Source: Paenibacillus plantarum (GTDB lineage: Bacteria > Bacillota > Bacilli > Paenibacillales > NBRC-103111). Taken from it: DNA of 64,000 bases. Made by a program: the position numbers and the translations under genes. This document shows, piece after piece, positions 63,009-64,000 of this stretch. The notes under the pieces were generated by a model. The model did not search any database, was not told the origin of the DNA, and saw only the letters and a list, made by a program, of their open reading frames with translations. The DNA lies in the NCBI RefSeq assembly GCF_013141695.1, contig NZ_WHNY01000065.1, forward strand, positions 124,001-188,000. The letters run 5' to 3'. How positions within the stretch are numbered: position 1 is the first letter of the stretch; each line of letters opens with the position of its first letter.

Positions 63009-63729
63009 TTTTTTCCATTGCTTTTTTGAACTCTTCATCCCGCTTCTGTTCGAAGTAAGTTTCAATCTGATTACGAAGAATAAACCCCCGTAATGTATTG
63101 CTTTGCTCAGCAGGAACGCTCTCGAAACTGGCTCCGTAATAGTAGCCGTCTTCCTGCTTTTCTTTCCTTATAATTTCCAACCTGCACAGCATCTCAAAAC
63201 CCAAATCCAGCTCAACTTGCAACCTACATTTCTTATGAAGAATACCATCAATCATTGAATTATCATTAATAATAAAACCAATTCCGTTCATAGACATGTT
63301 TTTTATCGAAAATTCAATTGGATTTTCCAAGTGATGCTGCTCTTTTTGGGTAACATTTTGAAATCCTGCAATATATCCTACATTCTTCACATCGACCCGC
63401 GGGAACTCCCGTTTCTCCGAAAACTTCTTCCGATTCTCAGGTGGATTGATCACGATCAGTGAACCAGGCTCTCTAGCTACGACTGTCGAATGAAAAACGA
63501 ATAGACCCGATTTCGTGTATAACGTCATTTTCGTCTTATCACCAAGCTGAAATACGTCGTATTCCGGCAGCTCAATCTCCATGATGTCTCCTTGTGCATA
63601 GGTAAGAATACCTGTTGACACGAAATCATCTTTCGCCACTACAGCTCGGCAATGCATTAATACCTCCGCATCATATCCTTCTTTACTCCCATATCGCTTC
63701 AAAGTATCCTGCTTCATCGCCATGCTCAT
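62989..63729 (-). CDS. PilZ-domain c-di-GMP effector (YpfA/YcgR-like flagellar brake)
   Basis: About 246 residues. An N-terminal YcgR-like beta domain precedes a PilZ domain with the c-di-GMP motifs RxxxR (KREFPRVDV) and (N/D)xSxxG (IKNMSMNGIGF). It ends in a charged helix. Such proteins slow the flagellar motor when c-di-GMP is high. GGGAGG precedes the ATG at 63729. A c-di-GMP riboswitch precedes it. Confidence 0.9.
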   Translation of the reverse strand: MSMAMKQDTLKRYGSKEGYDAEVLMHCRAVVAKDDFVSTGILTYAQGDIMEIELPEYDVFQLGDKTKMTLYTKSGLFVFHSTVVAREPGSLIVINPPENRKKFSEKREFPRVDVKNVGYIAGFQNVTQKEQHHLENPIEFSIKNMSMNGIGFIINDNSMIDGILHKKCRLQVELDLGFEMLCRLEIIRKEKQEDGYYYGASFESVPAEQSNTLRGFILRNQIETYFEQKRDEEFKKAMEKKSAANQ

Positions 63730-63772
63730 CTTCACCCTCCCTAATGATGGATTTCATAGCATTTTTCCGCAC

Positions 63773-63804
63773 AAAATAGACTGCCCCACACAGGGACAGC
63801 CTAT
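63773..63804 (-). terminator. Expression-platform hairpin of the c-di-GMP riboswitch
   Basis: ATAGGCTGTCCC pairs with GGGGCAGTCTAT (12 bp) and is followed by TTTTG, 22 bases after the aptamer. Confidence 0.7.
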
Positions 63805-63825
63805 CACCGCAATCATTAAAAGCAT

Positions 63826-63915
63826 CGATTTTCGGTAACCAGGCTGCCGTAGTTCATAAGAACCGTAGACCCTCAGCTTTGCGTCCTTGCCTTTCAGCAA
63901 GTTTGCCATTGTCGA
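63826..63915 (-). promoter_or_regulatory. c-di-GMP-I (GEMM) riboswitch aptamer
   Basis: On the minus strand: GGCAAACTTGC, a GAAA-type loop, GGCAAGGACGCAAAGC, a second hairpin (CTACGGTTC...GAACTACGG), then CAGCCTGGTTACCGA. GCAAAC, GACGCAAAGC and GGTTACCGA are the diagnostic parts of the class. It lies 100 bases before the PilZ gene, with a terminator-like stem in between. Confidence 0.95.
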
Positions 63916-63946
63916 ACCCTGCTATTCATTTATGTAATATATCGTT

Positions 63947-63987
63947 ACTGGTCTAAATGATCTATCTTTCGTCCAAACTGGTCTAAA
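63947..63987. repeat. Two direct ACTGGTCTAAA repeats, 30 bp apart
   Basis: ACTGGTCTAAA at 63947-63957 and 63977-63987, a distance of three helical turns, just upstream of the c-di-GMP riboswitch. The second copy is palindromic (GGTCT-AAA-AGACC). This could be a regulator site. Confidence 0.5.
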
Positions 63988-64000
63988 AGACCCACTGTAC

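Overview
The window reads as a chromosomal core region of a Paenibacillus-like spore-forming Firmicute. The evidence is the Bacillus-type gene order (prfA, prmC, spoIIR, ywlC, mntP, ywlE, rpiB, ywlG, glyA, upp, atp operon, ywzB, murA, spoIID, spoIIQ, spoIIID, mbl, flhO, flhP), spore genes beside flagellar genes, a csaB gene with an SLH-domain exoprotein, a large YesM/YesN-regulated sugar cluster, and an 11-subunit nuo operon. Almost every gene lies on the minus strand, so transcription runs from high to low coordinates. The only plus-strand features I support are a small YjzC-like gene and a possible small RNA.

Layout from the low-coordinate end: the 5' part of a secreted protein (1-1329, cut by the window edge); a cell-wall polymer block (tagO-like, TagA/WecG-like transferase, csaB, a DUF5693 membrane protein, pgcA) with a structured, unrecognised leader RNA before the DUF5693 gene; fabZ, pgsA-like, a small EpuA-like gene, flhP, flhO, mbl, spoIIID; spoIIQ, spoIID, murA; a DUF1146 gene and an SLH-anchored subtilisin; the complex I operon nuoA-B-C-D-H-I-J-K-L-M-N; the ATP synthase operon atpZ-I-B-E-F-H-A-G-D-C; mnaA and upp. 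Between upp and glyA, which are neighbours in Bacillus, sits a cluster of one beta-propeller glycosidase-like protein, an ABC sugar importer without its ATPase, a two-component system and a GH106-like enzyme. Then come glyA, ywlG, rpiB, ywlE, mntP, ywlC, spoIIR, prmC, prfA, ychF and a PilZ protein.

The clearest regulatory finds are two riboswitches. A c-di-GMP-I (GEMM) aptamer lies directly upstream of the PilZ-domain gene, so the same second messenger may control both synthesis and activity of that protein. A ZTP (pfl) aptamer with its own promoter and an overlapping terminator lies upstream of rpiB-ywlG-glyA, fitting control of one-carbon metabolism by folate status. Candidate promoters are also visible for nuo, atp, upp, spoIID and spoIIID.

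The most unusual unexplained pattern is in the three longest gene-free tracts (15.8-16.15 kb, 21.1-21.48 kb, 53.4-53.83 kb). Each lies just beyond the terminator of a conserved operon. Each contains a cluster of short dyad repeats built from the same few half-sites (TTAACTGGA, TTAACTGTA, ATAGATGGA) next to a low-complexity, strand-asymmetric tract. A second, different repeat (GCTTACGAAG plus an AGTTTT/AAAACT hairpin) occurs in the leaders of mnaA (two units) and nuoI (one unit).

Cell-wall genes connect across the window: tagO, the TagA-like transferase and mnaA can supply a secondary wall polymer, CsaB would add pyruvate to it, and the SLH protease at 18-20.5 kb is a likely protein held by it. 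I saw no rRNA, tRNA, CRISPR array, insertion sequence or prophage gene.
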